The notes under the pieces: model-generated
Seen by the model: the letters and a program-made list of their open reading frames with translations, nothing else
What the model was told of the DNA's origin: nothing
Databases searched by the model: none
Shown here: in pieces, positions 1 through 5,312 of the stretch
How the letters are laid out: each line of letters starts with the position of its first letter
Numbering within the stretch: position 1 is the stretch's first letter
Virus record (IMG/VR): IMGVR_UViG_3300022745_000025
Span: 1 to 64,000 of that record
Reading direction: 5' to 3' (one strand)
Source: a virus
DNA: 64,000 bases
Made by a program: the position numbers and the translations under genes

Positions 1-222
1 CACCCGAGCGTTGCCGTACACCCAAGCGTCGCCGTACACCCAAGCGTCGCCGTACACCCGAGCGTTGCCGTACACCCAAGCGTCGCCGTACACCCAAGCG
101 TCGCCGTACACCCGAGCGTCGCCGTACACCCAAGCGTCGCCGTACACCCGAGCGTTGCCGGACACCCGAGCGTTGCCGGACACCCGAGCGTCGCCGTACA
201 CCCAAGCGTTGCCGGACAGGTT
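1..222. repeat. 18-bp tandem repeats coding hexapeptides
   Basis: The unit GCCGTACACCCAAGCGTC and close variants (CCGA for CCCAA, TTG for TCG, GGACA for GTACA) repeat about twelve times in register. On the minus strand each unit codes one six-residue beta-helix turn of the protein above. The low divergence implies recent unit duplication, so copy number may vary between isolates. Confidence 0.9.
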
Positions 223-369
223 CTCAGGCTTCTCTATGTACCCACCCAAGTCTCCCGGTGTAACGCCACGCGCAGCTATTTCAGCAATAGCGCGAATGCG
301 CTTCACCACCCTGCCGGGTGCTATAAATTTCTCGTCGCCGGGTACAAATTCAAAATGTTTTGGGATCAT
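1..369 (-). CDS. Hexapeptide-repeat protein (3' end beyond window)
   Basis: Read from an ATG at 369 leftward, the frame stays open to base 1, so the C-terminus is missing. Residues 1-60 contain a phage-type lead-in (VKRIRAIAEI, then GDLGGYIEKPENLSG). From there the protein is tandem six-residue repeats of the type (N/D)A(W/R)V(Y/S)G, coded by near-identical 18-bp DNA repeats. Such repeats form left-handed beta-helices. Phage proteins with the same lead-in are usually annotated as polymer-forming or hexapeptide-transferase-like, but their role is not established. No catalytic residues are visible. The gene follows the conserved stem-loop/AGGAGTGAACC leader, so it is well supported as translated. 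Confidence 0.8.
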   Translation of the reverse strand, partial: MIPKHFEFVPGDEKFIAPGRVVKRIRAIAEIAARGVTPGDLGGYIEKPENLSGNAWVYGDARVSGNARVSGNARVYGDAWVYGDARVYGDAWVYGDAWVYGNARVYGDAWVYGDAWVYGNARV

Positions 370-401
370 GGTTCACTCCTAAAAAGCCGCAACGAGGCGG
401 C
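370..401 (-). promoter_or_regulatory. Stem-loop + SD leader element (copy a)
   Basis: In mRNA sense this is a 5-bp stem (arms 386-390 and 397-401, GCCGC/GCGGC), then TTTTT, then AGGAGTGAACC and the ATG at 369. The same architecture precedes at least six other minus-strand early genes, with different but still complementary stem sequences. AGGAG is the Shine-Dalgarno sequence. The stem followed by U residues could also act as a weak terminator or a processing site. Confidence 0.7.
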
Positions 402-408
402 GGGTTGG

Positions 409-621
409 TCAGGTGGGCTTGCGCCGCTCCCAAAACGGGTCGAACGCAAAGGGAAATTCGTAGTGCGGCTTGCCGTCAATCGCACTGGTGAAGATGGATC
501 GAGACTGATTGGGGTACCGCTTCAGGATTTCCTTGACGGTTTCGTTGACGGGGGCGTACAGGTCGGACTGCCAGTTGCTGACGTCCACCCCAGCCTCAAC
601 CAAGTCGGTGTAGATGGTCAT
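409..621 (-). CDS. Small phage protein, unknown function
   Basis: A 70-aa protein starting MTIYTDLVEAG and ending in a basic FWERRKPT tail. The start at 621 is chosen because its ATGA overlaps the stop of the upstream gene and GGAGGTG lies just upstream; the longer open frame to 678 would run through that gene. The N-terminus (MTIYTxL, then DVSNWQSDLY) resembles a small protein common in phages of Burkholderiales and Pseudomonas, none with a known role. It is translationally coupled to the preceding gene, and both are under one leader element. No membrane segment or known domain is visible. Confidence 0.7.
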   Translation of the reverse strand: MTIYTDLVEAGVDVSNWQSDLYAPVNETVKEILKRYPNQSRSIFTSAIDGKPHYEFPFAFDPFWERRKPT

Positions 622-827
622 ACCCGCACCTCCCGAAGAATCACCACGGCACCGGCACTTGTACGGCGCAGGGTGCATGGTTCGAAGTCACTTTCCTTGA
701 CGGGGCGCAGGGTGGCTTCATTCAATTGGGAGGCGCGGAAGATTTCGATGGCGACGTGCTCGCTGCGGGCATAGCGACGGCGTCGCCCTGTGGCTTCCAA
801 ACAAACGCGGGCTTTGTAATCAGGCAT
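618..827 (-). CDS. Small basic hypothetical protein
   Basis: A 69-aa protein (MPDYKARVCLEATGRRRRYAR...) beginning at an ATG preceded by the conserved AGGAGTGAACC leader, which fixes the start. The N-terminal half is Arg-rich; the C-terminal half reads like a beta-rich fold (TSAGAVVILREVRV). No family was recognised. Its TGA overlaps the ATG of the next gene as ATGA, so the two form a coupled pair of early genes. Confidence 0.65.
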   Translation of the reverse strand: MPDYKARVCLEATGRRRRYARSEHVAIEIFRASQLNEATLRPVKESDFEPCTLRRTSAGAVVILREVRV

Positions 828-862
828 GGTTCACTCCTAAAAATGAGTCGCAACGAGGCGAC
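828..862 (-). promoter_or_regulatory. Stem-loop + SD leader element (copy b)
   Basis: Arms 847-851 (GTCGC) and 858-862 (GCGAC) flank the loop AACGAG. The loop equals copy a, while the stem differs by one compensatory pair (GCCGC/GCGGC becomes GTCGC/GCGAC). In mRNA sense the stem is followed by a T-run and AGGAGTGAACC-ATG at 827. The paired change supports selection for RNA structure. Confidence 0.72.
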
Positions 863-883
863 GGGTTGGGGATTGGGTTGGTG

Positions 884-918
884 CCCCGACGACGTACTGG
901 ACGTGGACGTTGTCGGGG
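884..918. repeat. Inverted repeat of the CCCCGAC motif
   Basis: CCCCGAC (884-890) pairs with GTCGGGG (912-918), with an inner ACGT/ACGT pair. It lies just past the stop of the 944-1456 gene and before leader copy b. The arms belong to a motif (CCCCGACAACGTC) that recurs through the early regions. Confidence 0.55.
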
Positions 919-943
919 GCTGGGAGTCAGGTTCAAGCTCAGG

Positions 944-1456
944 TCAGGCGGCCTTCGTCAACTGCTCGCGGTCTTCCAGCAACTGCAACTGGGAGACGAG
1001 AGCTGTGACGTGAACGTGACCGAGAGGGACGACGTTGTCGGGGACGCCGATGCCCCGGTACTCGATGACTTCGGTCAGGCGGAGGTTGCGGAAAAGCTCG
1101 GTCAGGAACCAAGTCAGGTGTGATTCGTGGAGGTAGCTCGTGTCCGGCGTGACGGCTGTCAGGGCCTTGTCGACGGCCTTCTGGACGCGGTTCAGGAGCT
1201 TGCCGAGTCGGGCCCACTTACGCGCATCGGCGGCGTGGATGTCGATCAGGTTGGCCTCGATCGACAGACGGCGGTCGGAATGCATTTGGAGACGGATGCC
1301 CACGTAGATGGCCTCGAAGACGTCGGGGCTCCTCAAGGTGAAGGAGGTGGAGCACTGGGTGCGGGCACCGAGCAGGGGAGAGCGCAGGCCGGTGCGGCCC
1401 CAAGAGGTCGAGGCGTCAGGCCAGACAGGCAGGCGGAAGGTGGGGGTTTTGGTCAT
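944..1456 (-). CDS. Hypothetical early protein, 170 aa
   Basis: The ATG at 1456 follows the AGGAGTGAACC leader. The protein (MTKTPTFRLPVW...) has no recognised domain. A middle section alternates hydrophobic and basic residues (RKWARLGKLLNRVQKAVDKAL), suggesting an amphipathic helix. The C-terminal part (GHVHVTALVSQLQLLEDREQL) also looks helical. There is no signal peptide or membrane segment. It is the only gene of its transcript segment, bounded by leader copies b and c, so it is probably separately regulated. Confidence 0.65.
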   Translation of the reverse strand: MTKTPTFRLPVWPDASTSWGRTGLRSPLLGARTQCSTSFTLRSPDVFEAIYVGIRLQMHSDRRLSIEANLIDIHAADARKWARLGKLLNRVQKAVDKALTAVTPDTSYLHESHLTWFLTELFRNLRLTEVIEYRGIGVPDNVVPLGHVHVTALVSQLQLLEDREQLTKAA

Positions 1457-1490
1457 GGTTCACTCCTAAATTGAGCCGCAACTGGGCGGC
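1457..1490 (-). promoter_or_regulatory. Stem-loop + SD leader element (copy c)
   Basis: Arms GCCGC (1475-1479) and GCGGC (1486-1490), loop AACTGG, then TTT and AGGAGTGAACC before the ATG at 1456. This is the same layout as copies a, b and d. Confidence 0.7.
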
Positions 1491-1904
1491 GGGTTGGTCA
1501 GGTGGGACCCTGAAAGGTTGGAAAAAGCGGCAATTTGACCTTGCTTTGTCTCAGGAAGCGAAAATCCTTTTAAATCAAGGGGTTAGTTAAAAACTGCACC
1601 TAAAAAAATCAAGTGTTTGCAGGTCGCCAAATTGGCAGGTTTTGACAGGCTGAAAATGAAGGGAAAAAGCCAAAAAGGGTCATTTTTTGGTGATTTTTAA
1701 AACTTAGGTTTTTATACCTGCTGAAATCAAACCGAGCCTTAGAGGGCTTTGCCTTCAGATTGCCGATTTTGCTATCAAAATAGGATCGAATTTGCTTAAA
1801 AATTAAGCACAATCATTTTGATAGCAAACCGAAGTCGAACTCCTGAAAAGATAGCGCCTGAATTGCTATTCTTTTTGGAGTGAAATTGCTTAATTTTTAA
1901 GCAA
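1491..1904. other. AT-rich intergenic region, operator- or origin-like
   Basis: About 400 bp without a credible gene and far richer in A/T than its surroundings. It holds an 11-bp inverted repeat (1770-1780 with 1816-1826, TGCTATCAAAA/TTTTGATAGCA) and two copies of TTGCTTAA-N3-TTAAGCAA (1792-1809, one end base mismatched, and 1886-1904, perfect). Paired palindromes in an AT-rich block are typical of repressor operators or phage replication origins. Which one applies cannot be told from sequence alone. A 67-codon open frame here lacks an SD and was not accepted. Confidence 0.6.
1886..1904. promoter_or_regulatory. Palindromic operator candidate
   Basis: Perfect 8-bp arms TTGCTTAA/TTAAGCAA with a 3-bp spacer; a 7-bp-arm copy lies at 1793-1809. 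Identical half-sites with the same 3-bp spacing at two places suggest a dimeric regulator. A candidate partner is the HTH protein at 2222-2626, but no binding evidence exists. Confidence 0.5.
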
Positions 1905-2153
1905 TCACCAAAAACGGGCGAGGATGTACGCCTGCGCGCCTGTCCAACTCATTGCGAACAGGGTTTCGGTTCGGGTTTTGATTTGGATTCCGGATTCAGT
2001 TCGTTGAATCCGGGCGTAGACGTTGTCGGGGTCAGCGAGATCCTGCTGAAGGGCCTGCAGGTCGCGGAACCTGCGGGCAACATAGGCTGATGCGGCGCGG
2101 TCGTCCGTCAGGAAACGGGCCGCGGATTGGTGGATAGATCCAACGATTGACAT
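1905..2153 (-). CDS. Hypothetical early protein, 82 aa
   Basis: The protein (MSIVGSIHQSAARFL...) starts at an ATG directly after the AGGAGTGAACC leader. It is predicted mostly helical with several aromatics near the C-terminus (MSWTGAQAYILARFW). No family was recognised. It lies between the AT-rich operator-like block and the HTH gene, so a regulatory role is possible but unsupported. Confidence 0.6.
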   Translation of the reverse strand: MSIVGSIHQSAARFLTDDRAASAYVARRFRDLQALQQDLADPDNVYARIQRTESGIQIKTRTETLFAMSWTGAQAYILARFW

Positions 2154-2186
2154 GGTTCACTCCTAAAAGAGCCGCAACTGGGCGGC
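2154..2186 (-). promoter_or_regulatory. Stem-loop + SD leader element (copy d)
   Basis: GCCGC (2171-2175), loop AACTGG, GCGGC (2182-2186), then TTTT and AGGAGTGAACC before the ATG at 2153. Confidence 0.7.
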
Positions 2187-2201
2187 GAGATTGAAATTGT
2201 A

Positions 2202-2217
2202 CTGTGTTTTTACACAG
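2202..2217. terminator. Short hairpin between early genes
   Basis: CTGTGT, loop TTTT, ACACAG: a 6-bp perfect stem just beyond the stop of the HTH gene at 2222. There is no T-run in minus sense, so termination is uncertain; it may be an operator or a processing site. Confidence 0.35.
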
Positions 2218-2221
2218 CGGT

Positions 2222-2626
2222 TTAGGCTGCCAATCGCATTGCAGTTGACGGCCTGCGGTCGCGGACCCATTTGTCCAGCGTCTGATAGGGCATGCAAAGT
2301 TCGATTGCAGCCTGCTTGATCGAAAGATTTTGAGTCAGTACGCGGTTTACCGCTGAATTGCGGAATTCGTTCGTGTACTTGTTCTGGTTTGCCGGTCGCT
2401 TTCGAGCCTGAGATCGAATGCGGTCGATCACTGACGCTGACGTTGACGTTGACGTTGACGTTGACGTTGACGTTGACGTTGACGTTGACGTTGTCGGGGC
2501 TTGAGTCGGCGATGTTGTGTTGAGCGGCGTCATTGACGTTGATGGGGCCGATTCCAGTTCGAGCCTGACATTCAGCGGCAGTCGAAGTTCATTCGCGCCA
2601 TCGGTAACCACTATCCATGCTTTCAT
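2222..2626 (-). CDS. HTH DNA-binding protein with Thr-Ser repeat linker
   Basis: A 134-aa protein in three parts. Residues 1-45 form an unknown N-terminal domain. Residues about 46-66 are a (TS)n linker coded by a GACGTT tandem repeat. The C-terminal 60 residues resemble the transposase/IS3 OrfA-type helix-turn-helix (YTNEFRNSAVNRVL, then SIKQAAIELCMPYQTLDKWV). It probably acts as a phage transcription regulator and not a transposase, since no OrfB or terminal inverted repeats are present. Its 5' end overlaps the gene at 2589-2777 by 38 bp. The start lacks a strong SD. The nearest candidate targets are the palindromes at 1793-1904. Confidence 0.65.
   Translation of the reverse strand: MKAWIVVTDGANELRLPLNVRLELESAPSTSMTPLNTTSPTQAPTTSTSTSTSTSTSTSTSTSASVIDRIRSQARKRPANQNKYTNEFRNSAVNRVLTQNLSIKQAAIELCMPYQTLDKWVRDRRPSTAMRLAA
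2433..2492. repeat. Hexanucleotide microsatellite (GACGTT)n
   Basis: Nine perfect GACGTT units (2439-2492) preceded by one GACGCT. The run ends directly in GTCGGGG, completing one copy of the dispersed GACGTTGTCGGGG motif. In minus sense it codes alternating Thr-Ser. Slippage would add or remove two residues without a frameshift. Confidence 0.9.
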
Positions 2627-2777
2627 GATCGTCTTTCGGAATGATGAACGTGCCGATTCCCATCAAGACCGGAATCAGCGTTGCCCACCAGATGTTGATA
2701 AGAGACAGGATGCAGCCCATGAAGAGCCAACCTGACAAGCCCAAAAGGGCAATGGCAGCGATCATTTTCGATATCAT
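2589..2777 (-). CDS. Small membrane protein
   Basis: A 62-aa protein (MISKMIAAIALLGLSGW...) with two probable transmembrane segments (about 5-25 and 28-47) separated by a short turn, ending in a charged tail (PKDDHESMDSGYRWRE). The ATG at 2777 follows AGGAGTGAAAC, a variant of the early leader, which fixes the start. No family was recognised. Small early membrane proteins in temperate phages often serve superinfection exclusion or host takeover; here that is only a possibility. Confidence 0.65.
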   Translation of the reverse strand: MISKMIAAIALLGLSGWLFMGCILSLINIWWATLIPVLMGIGTFIIPKDDHESMDSGYRWRE

Positions 2778-2819
2778 GTTTCACTCCTAAACCTGGCCGA
2801 AAGTACGGAATCGCAGGTT
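2778..2819 (-). promoter_or_regulatory. Stem-loop + SD leader element (variant)
   Basis: AACCTG (2790-2795) pairs with CAGGTT (2814-2819), enclosing an inner CCG/CGG pair, followed in mRNA sense by TTTAGGAGTGAAAC and the ATG at 2777. The stem is longer and the loop larger than in copies a-d, but the SD block is the same. Confidence 0.55.
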
Positions 2820-2849
2820 ATTTAAGCAGAAAGTGTTGTAATTACACAA
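2820..2849 (-). promoter_or_regulatory. Possible leftward early promoter
   Basis: Minus-strand TTGTGT (2844-2849) and TTAAAT (2820-2825) are 18 bp apart, upstream of the leader for the gene at 2777. The -35 end overlaps an imperfect GTTGT/ACAAC palindrome (2835-2850). It is weak but well placed to drive the leftward genes to 1. Confidence 0.35.
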
Positions 2850-2889
2850 CAAACAACCCCAAAATCGACAAATTTTCGGGCTAAATGTC

Positions 2890-3755
2890 TGAGATGTACT
2901 GACTGGTTAGTCAGTAGTTGCGGAAAAGTGAGGCCTGGCCCCTCCACCCCCGACAACGTCAAGGTCTCTGTCAAATGCCCCGACGACGACAAGACCGAAG
3001 GCAAGACCTCCGTCAAGGCTCATGTAACTCCCCCTGTGCACACCGCAATGCACACAGGGGAAGGCACTCGTTGAAGTGCCCTCCTGAAATTTGTGCCCCG
3101 ACAACGCCGTTGCCATTGACGTTGTCGGGGGTGCTTGGTACTGGTTGATTGTTGTGCCGCTTCCCCCCGATCAATACCTGAGAAGCTGCCCATGCACCGA
3201 CACGATTACCTTGTCGGGGTTTAGGACAGTCAAACAGGATCACGCTTTAGACGTGGCATTGCCCATCACTGGGTTGCACTGTGATCGAAGTAGTTGACGC
3301 ACAAGGTCACCCGGCTGTTAAGCAGGGGTGACCGAGACGCCCCAAGCGGGGCGTCACGTTGAACGGGGTTATTGCTGAGGGGAGGCTCACACGGCTGTGC
3401 TCGGTAACTATTCCGGCACCTATGGGTTACTCTGCGCCCTTCCCATGAGTGCCCATGCGGCGGCTCAACCTGCGTGAACAAGGTTGAGTTATGGCATGGG
3501 GTTTTCATGGGTGCAACGTCGCTCCCATCGGTCTTTGATCTTGTCGGGTGGCCTTGGCAAGGCCGTTCAACGGTTGCCACCTCGGTTGCCGACTTGTGCA
3601 GTGCGGGTTATGCGAGGGTGGCGTATGGCCAGCACCGACAACCTTGCCGATCTATCAGGTAGAGCAACACCCAACACCTAACAGGCAAACGCGGGTTTGC
3701 TTATAGGGGTTTGGTGTTGTCGCTGATAGCGGCGTTGTCGGGGCTGGCTTTTTAA
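2890..3755. ncRNA. Candidate large structured noncoding RNA region
   Basis: There is no supported protein gene between 2820 and 3917; the short frames lack SDs and conserved domains. Instead the stretch is packed with perfect inverted repeats: 2897-2904/2909-2916 (8 bp), 2945-2960/3118-3133 (16 bp), 3063-3068/3075-3080, 3096-3106/3120-3130 (11 bp, an alternative pairing), 3239-3244/3281-3286, 3305-3312/3326-3333 and 3336-3343/3348-3355 (8 bp each), a three-tier hairpin 3443-3511, and a domain closed by 3628-3642/3734-3748 with TTTTT just after. This resembles ornate phage RNAs such as GOLLD or ROOL in style; identity to them was not tested. The T-run suggests rightward transcription, but strand is uncertain. 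Confidence 0.45.
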
Positions 3756-3757
3756 AG

Positions 3758-3817
3758 TGCTGACGCGCAAACCCGCGCCACGTAATCGCGTAAACAGTGT
3801 TTCGCGGTACGTCAGCA
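3758..3817. ncRNA. Three-way-junction-like fold
   Basis: An 8-bp outer stem TGCTGACG (3758-3765) with CGTCAGCA (3810-3817) encloses a small GC hairpin (3766-3777) and an AAAC/GTTT hairpin extended by CGCG/CGCG (3787-3806). In addition GCAAACCCGCG (3767-3777) is perfectly complementary to 3690-3700, so an alternative long-range pairing is possible. Confidence 0.45.
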
Positions 3818-3857
3818 GGGGTTACGGGTTACGATGAACCCGGCGTTACAGGGTGTT

Positions 3858-3911
3858 GCCTGAAGTAAACACCAGCTTGTGGCGTTTACTTCAGGCCACC
3901 GATGGGTGGCC
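3858..3911. terminator. 13-bp hairpin plus adjacent 7-bp hairpin
   Basis: GCCTGAAGTAAAC (3858-3870) pairs perfectly with 3884-3896, and GGCCACC (3894-3900) with GGTGGCC (3905-3911). They lie just past the stop (3918) of the leftward gene. Neither has a T-run in minus sense, so they may be the 3' boundary of that mRNA or part of the structured RNA region. Confidence 0.45.
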
Positions 3912-3917
3912 GATTGA

Positions 3918-4439
3918 TCAGAATGTTGCGGGTTCTGCAGTAGGGGCTTTGAACGTGTTGCCTGTTTCACGCTTGTAAGTTTCAAGCAAGGCAGCGTGCT
4001 CGGCCTGTAGGGTTTGGAGTGCAGCTTGACAAGCCTCAAATTGTGCTTTCCAGTTTGTGCTAGTTGCGGCTGTCTTAGCTGCCGGGGCATACACTGACAA
4101 CAGCGCAACGCGCGTTAGTCCTGCCCATTCATCGTGTGCTGCCTGATCAGTGAAACGCTTGCCCTTGCACTCTGCAAGTGCTGCAGTCCATGCTTGCTTA
4201 TCCTTGCCCTTGCCGTTGACAAGTGCAGTCTGCACAGGGCAGGCAGGGTTAGCCGTGTTGTTGTCAATCAGTTTGCGGTAAGTTGGATGACCAACTACAT
4301 AATTGCTGATCACCTCCAACATGGTGTTTACAGTTGCTGCAATGCCACGGTCCGAACGTTTCCCTGTGAGGTATTCGGCTTTGTCTGCCGCAGTTGCGCG
4401 GTAAGCCTGTGCCTTGCTGGTCGTTGCTGCTGCTGTCAT
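3918..4439 (-). CDS. Hypothetical 173-aa protein beside the structured region
   Basis: The start at 4439 (MTAAATTSKAQAYR...) is chosen because GGGGAATC lies 5-7 bp upstream; an in-frame start further up has no SD. The protein is Ala- and Thr-rich and helical, with a central motif ISNYVVGHPTYRKLIDN and a likely coiled coil near the C-terminus (FEACQAALQTLQAEHAALLETY). There are no membrane segments and no recognised domain. It is a single gene with its own sigma70-like promoter (4528-4557), reading toward the 2.9-3.9 kb structured region, and may share its transcript. That context makes an RNA-related role conceivable but untested. Confidence 0.6.
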   Translation of the reverse strand: MTAAATTSKAQAYRATAADKAEYLTGKRSDRGIAATVNTMLEVISNYVVGHPTYRKLIDNNTANPACPVQTALVNGKGKDKQAWTAALAECKGKRFTDQAAHDEWAGLTRVALLSVYAPAAKTAATSTNWKAQFEACQAALQTLQAEHAALLETYKRETGNTFKAPTAEPATF

Positions 4440-4527
4440 GATGATTCCCCTTTTGCGCGATAGGCGCACTGATCCAGCGGGCACGACATGCGCCTTTTGC
4501 TGTATGCCCTTTGTTTGGCATGGCTAG

Positions 4528-4557
4528 ATTATAACATCAATAAAACAACTACATCAA
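4528..4557 (-). promoter_or_regulatory. Leftward sigma70-like promoter
   Basis: Minus-strand TATAAT (4528-4533) with TTGATG (4552-4557) at 18 bp. It precedes the gene starting at 4439. A TTGTA-N4-TACAA palindrome (4568-4581) sits just upstream of the -35 and could be an operator. Confidence 0.6.
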
Positions 4558-4567
4558 TATAGTGGTG

Positions 4568-4581
4568 TTGTATTTATACAA
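4568..4581. promoter_or_regulatory. TTGTA-N4-TACAA palindrome
   Basis: Perfect 5-bp arms in the divergent intergenic region between the 4439 and 4694 genes. A related imperfect site (GTTGT/ACAAC) lies at 2835-2850, near the other leftward promoter candidate. A shared early repressor is possible. Confidence 0.4.
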
Positions 4582-4657
4582 ATTTGCGCCTGGGTGACGG
4601 CTACACTTTTTATAGCAAGGAAAAGAGGCCGCGCCTCCCTGTGCCTGTCGAAAAGTT

Positions 4658-4686
4658 TTCATACTCCGGCTACTATGTGGTATGAT
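4658..4686 (+). promoter_or_regulatory. Possible rightward promoter
   Basis: TATGAT (4681-4686) with a weak -35 TTCATA (4658-4663) at 17 bp. The ATG of the HTH gene follows at 4694, only 7 bp past the -10. If real, the mRNA would be almost leaderless, which agrees with the lack of an SD there. Confidence 0.4.
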
Positions 4687-4693
4687 ATTTGTC

Positions 4694-5167
4694 ATGACTA
4701 ACACAGATAACTACACCAATATCAAGGCCGCTGTTCTCTCGGGTATGAGCGGTTACGCCGCCGCCCGGAAGTACGGCGTCGAGCCTCTCTCTGTCGCCAA
4801 GCGCCTGTCCACTGACCCCGACATCGTCGCTGCCAAGGCTGCCGGCACCGTCAAGAGTCGGGCGAAGCGACACAAAACAACCAGCCACTACCTGAACCTC
4901 GACTACGTGAAGGCTGTCTTGGAGGGCGGGTTGAGCCAGACAGCGGCAGCTGCTCAGTTCGGGAAGGCCCAGTCACAGGTGGCGTTCGGTGTGAAGAAGG
5001 CGAGAGAGGAGTTGGCGTCACTGGGTAGGCCAACAAAGTCGCCACCAAAGGCACAACAGGCGAATCACATACAAGACCCCGAAATCGACGCCCTTCGCGC
5101 TCTCGCAACCGCCTATGCCGCCCGGCACGGTCTCACGTATTCGGAGGTGCTTGACAAACTGCGATGA
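4694..5167 (+). CDS. Double-HTH DNA-binding protein
   Basis: A 157-aa protein from the ATG at 4694 (an in-frame ATG at 4682 is an alternative; neither has an SD). Two similar helix-turn-helix-like segments appear: AAVLSGMSGYAAARKYGV (about 12-30) and KAVLEGGLSQTAAAAQFG (about 71-88). The second resembles the TrfB/KorA type. A Lys- and Pro-rich linker leads to a C-terminal helix. It may be a transcription regulator or a small-terminase-like protein. The first CAGTCT-type promoter overlaps its 3' end, so it is the gene immediately upstream of the late promoter series and a reasonable candidate for a late activator. That is inference. Confidence 0.6.
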   Translation: MTNTDNYTNIKAAVLSGMSGYAAARKYGVEPLSVAKRLSTDPDIVAAKAAGTVKSRAKRHKTTSHYLNLDYVKAVLEGGLSQTAAAAQFGKAQSQVAFGVKKAREELASLGRPTKSPPKAQQANHIQDPEIDALRALATAYAARHGLTYSEVLDKLR

Positions 5168-5179
5168 GAAGTCCAGTCT
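5151..5179 (+). promoter_or_regulatory. CAGTCT-type phage promoter P1
   Basis: TTGACA (5151-5156), a 17-bp spacer, CAGTCT (5174-5179) inside the palindrome GTCCAGTCTGGAC. It is one of eight copies with identical spacing, overlaps the end of the HTH gene, and lies about 40 bp before a structured leader. Confidence 0.65.
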
Positions 5180-5217
5180 GGACAACTCCGCCTTGGAAAT
5201 CGGCATAGACCAGTAAG

Positions 5218-5290
5218 CCCTGGCCAACTCCCTGCACCGTACTGGCGGTGTTTTCCAACTTGCCTTCGGGCATGAGGGAGTTGACCAGGG
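5218..5290 (+). ncRNA. Three-way-junction leader RNA (copy A)
   Basis: The outer stem is 5218-5233 with 5275-5290: 15 of 16 positions pair, with one C-A mismatch. Inside are CACCG/CGGTG (5235-5239/5246-5250) and TGCC-TTCG-GGCA (5261-5272), a cUUCGg tetraloop. TTTTCGTTT and the GGAG of the next gene follow. It lies in the 5' leader expected from promoter P1. Copy B (6972-7048) has the same plan. Possible roles are a riboregulator, a put-like antiterminator, or an attenuator. Confidence 0.6.
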
Positions 5291-5312
5291 TTTTCGTTTG
5301 GAGAAGAGGCCA

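Noticed and set aside
1-222. CRISPR array
   Set aside because: The 18-bp units are directly contiguous without spacers and are in-frame coding repeats.
1609-1812. 67-codon minus-strand open frame in the AT-rich block
   Set aside because: Starts at a TTG without SD, spans the inverted repeats, and has a Phe/Lys-rich composition expected from AT-rich noncoding DNA.
2222-2626. Insertion sequence (IS3 OrfA)
   Set aside because: Only the HTH resembles OrfA. No OrfB, terminal inverted repeats or target duplication; it sits in a phage operon.
3266-3580. Open frames of 60-104 codons within 2.9-3.9 kb
   Set aside because: They lie on both strands, overlap one another, lack SDs and follow the inverted repeats; no domain-like sequence.
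4625-4637. GAGGC/GCCTC hairpin before the 4694 gene
   Set aside because: Only 5 bp with a 3-base loop, no T-run and no match to other elements; too weak to list.
5218-5290. Plain rho-independent terminator
   Set aside because: TTTTCGTTT follows copy A, but copy B has the same architecture with no T-run, and the SD of the next gene follows directly.
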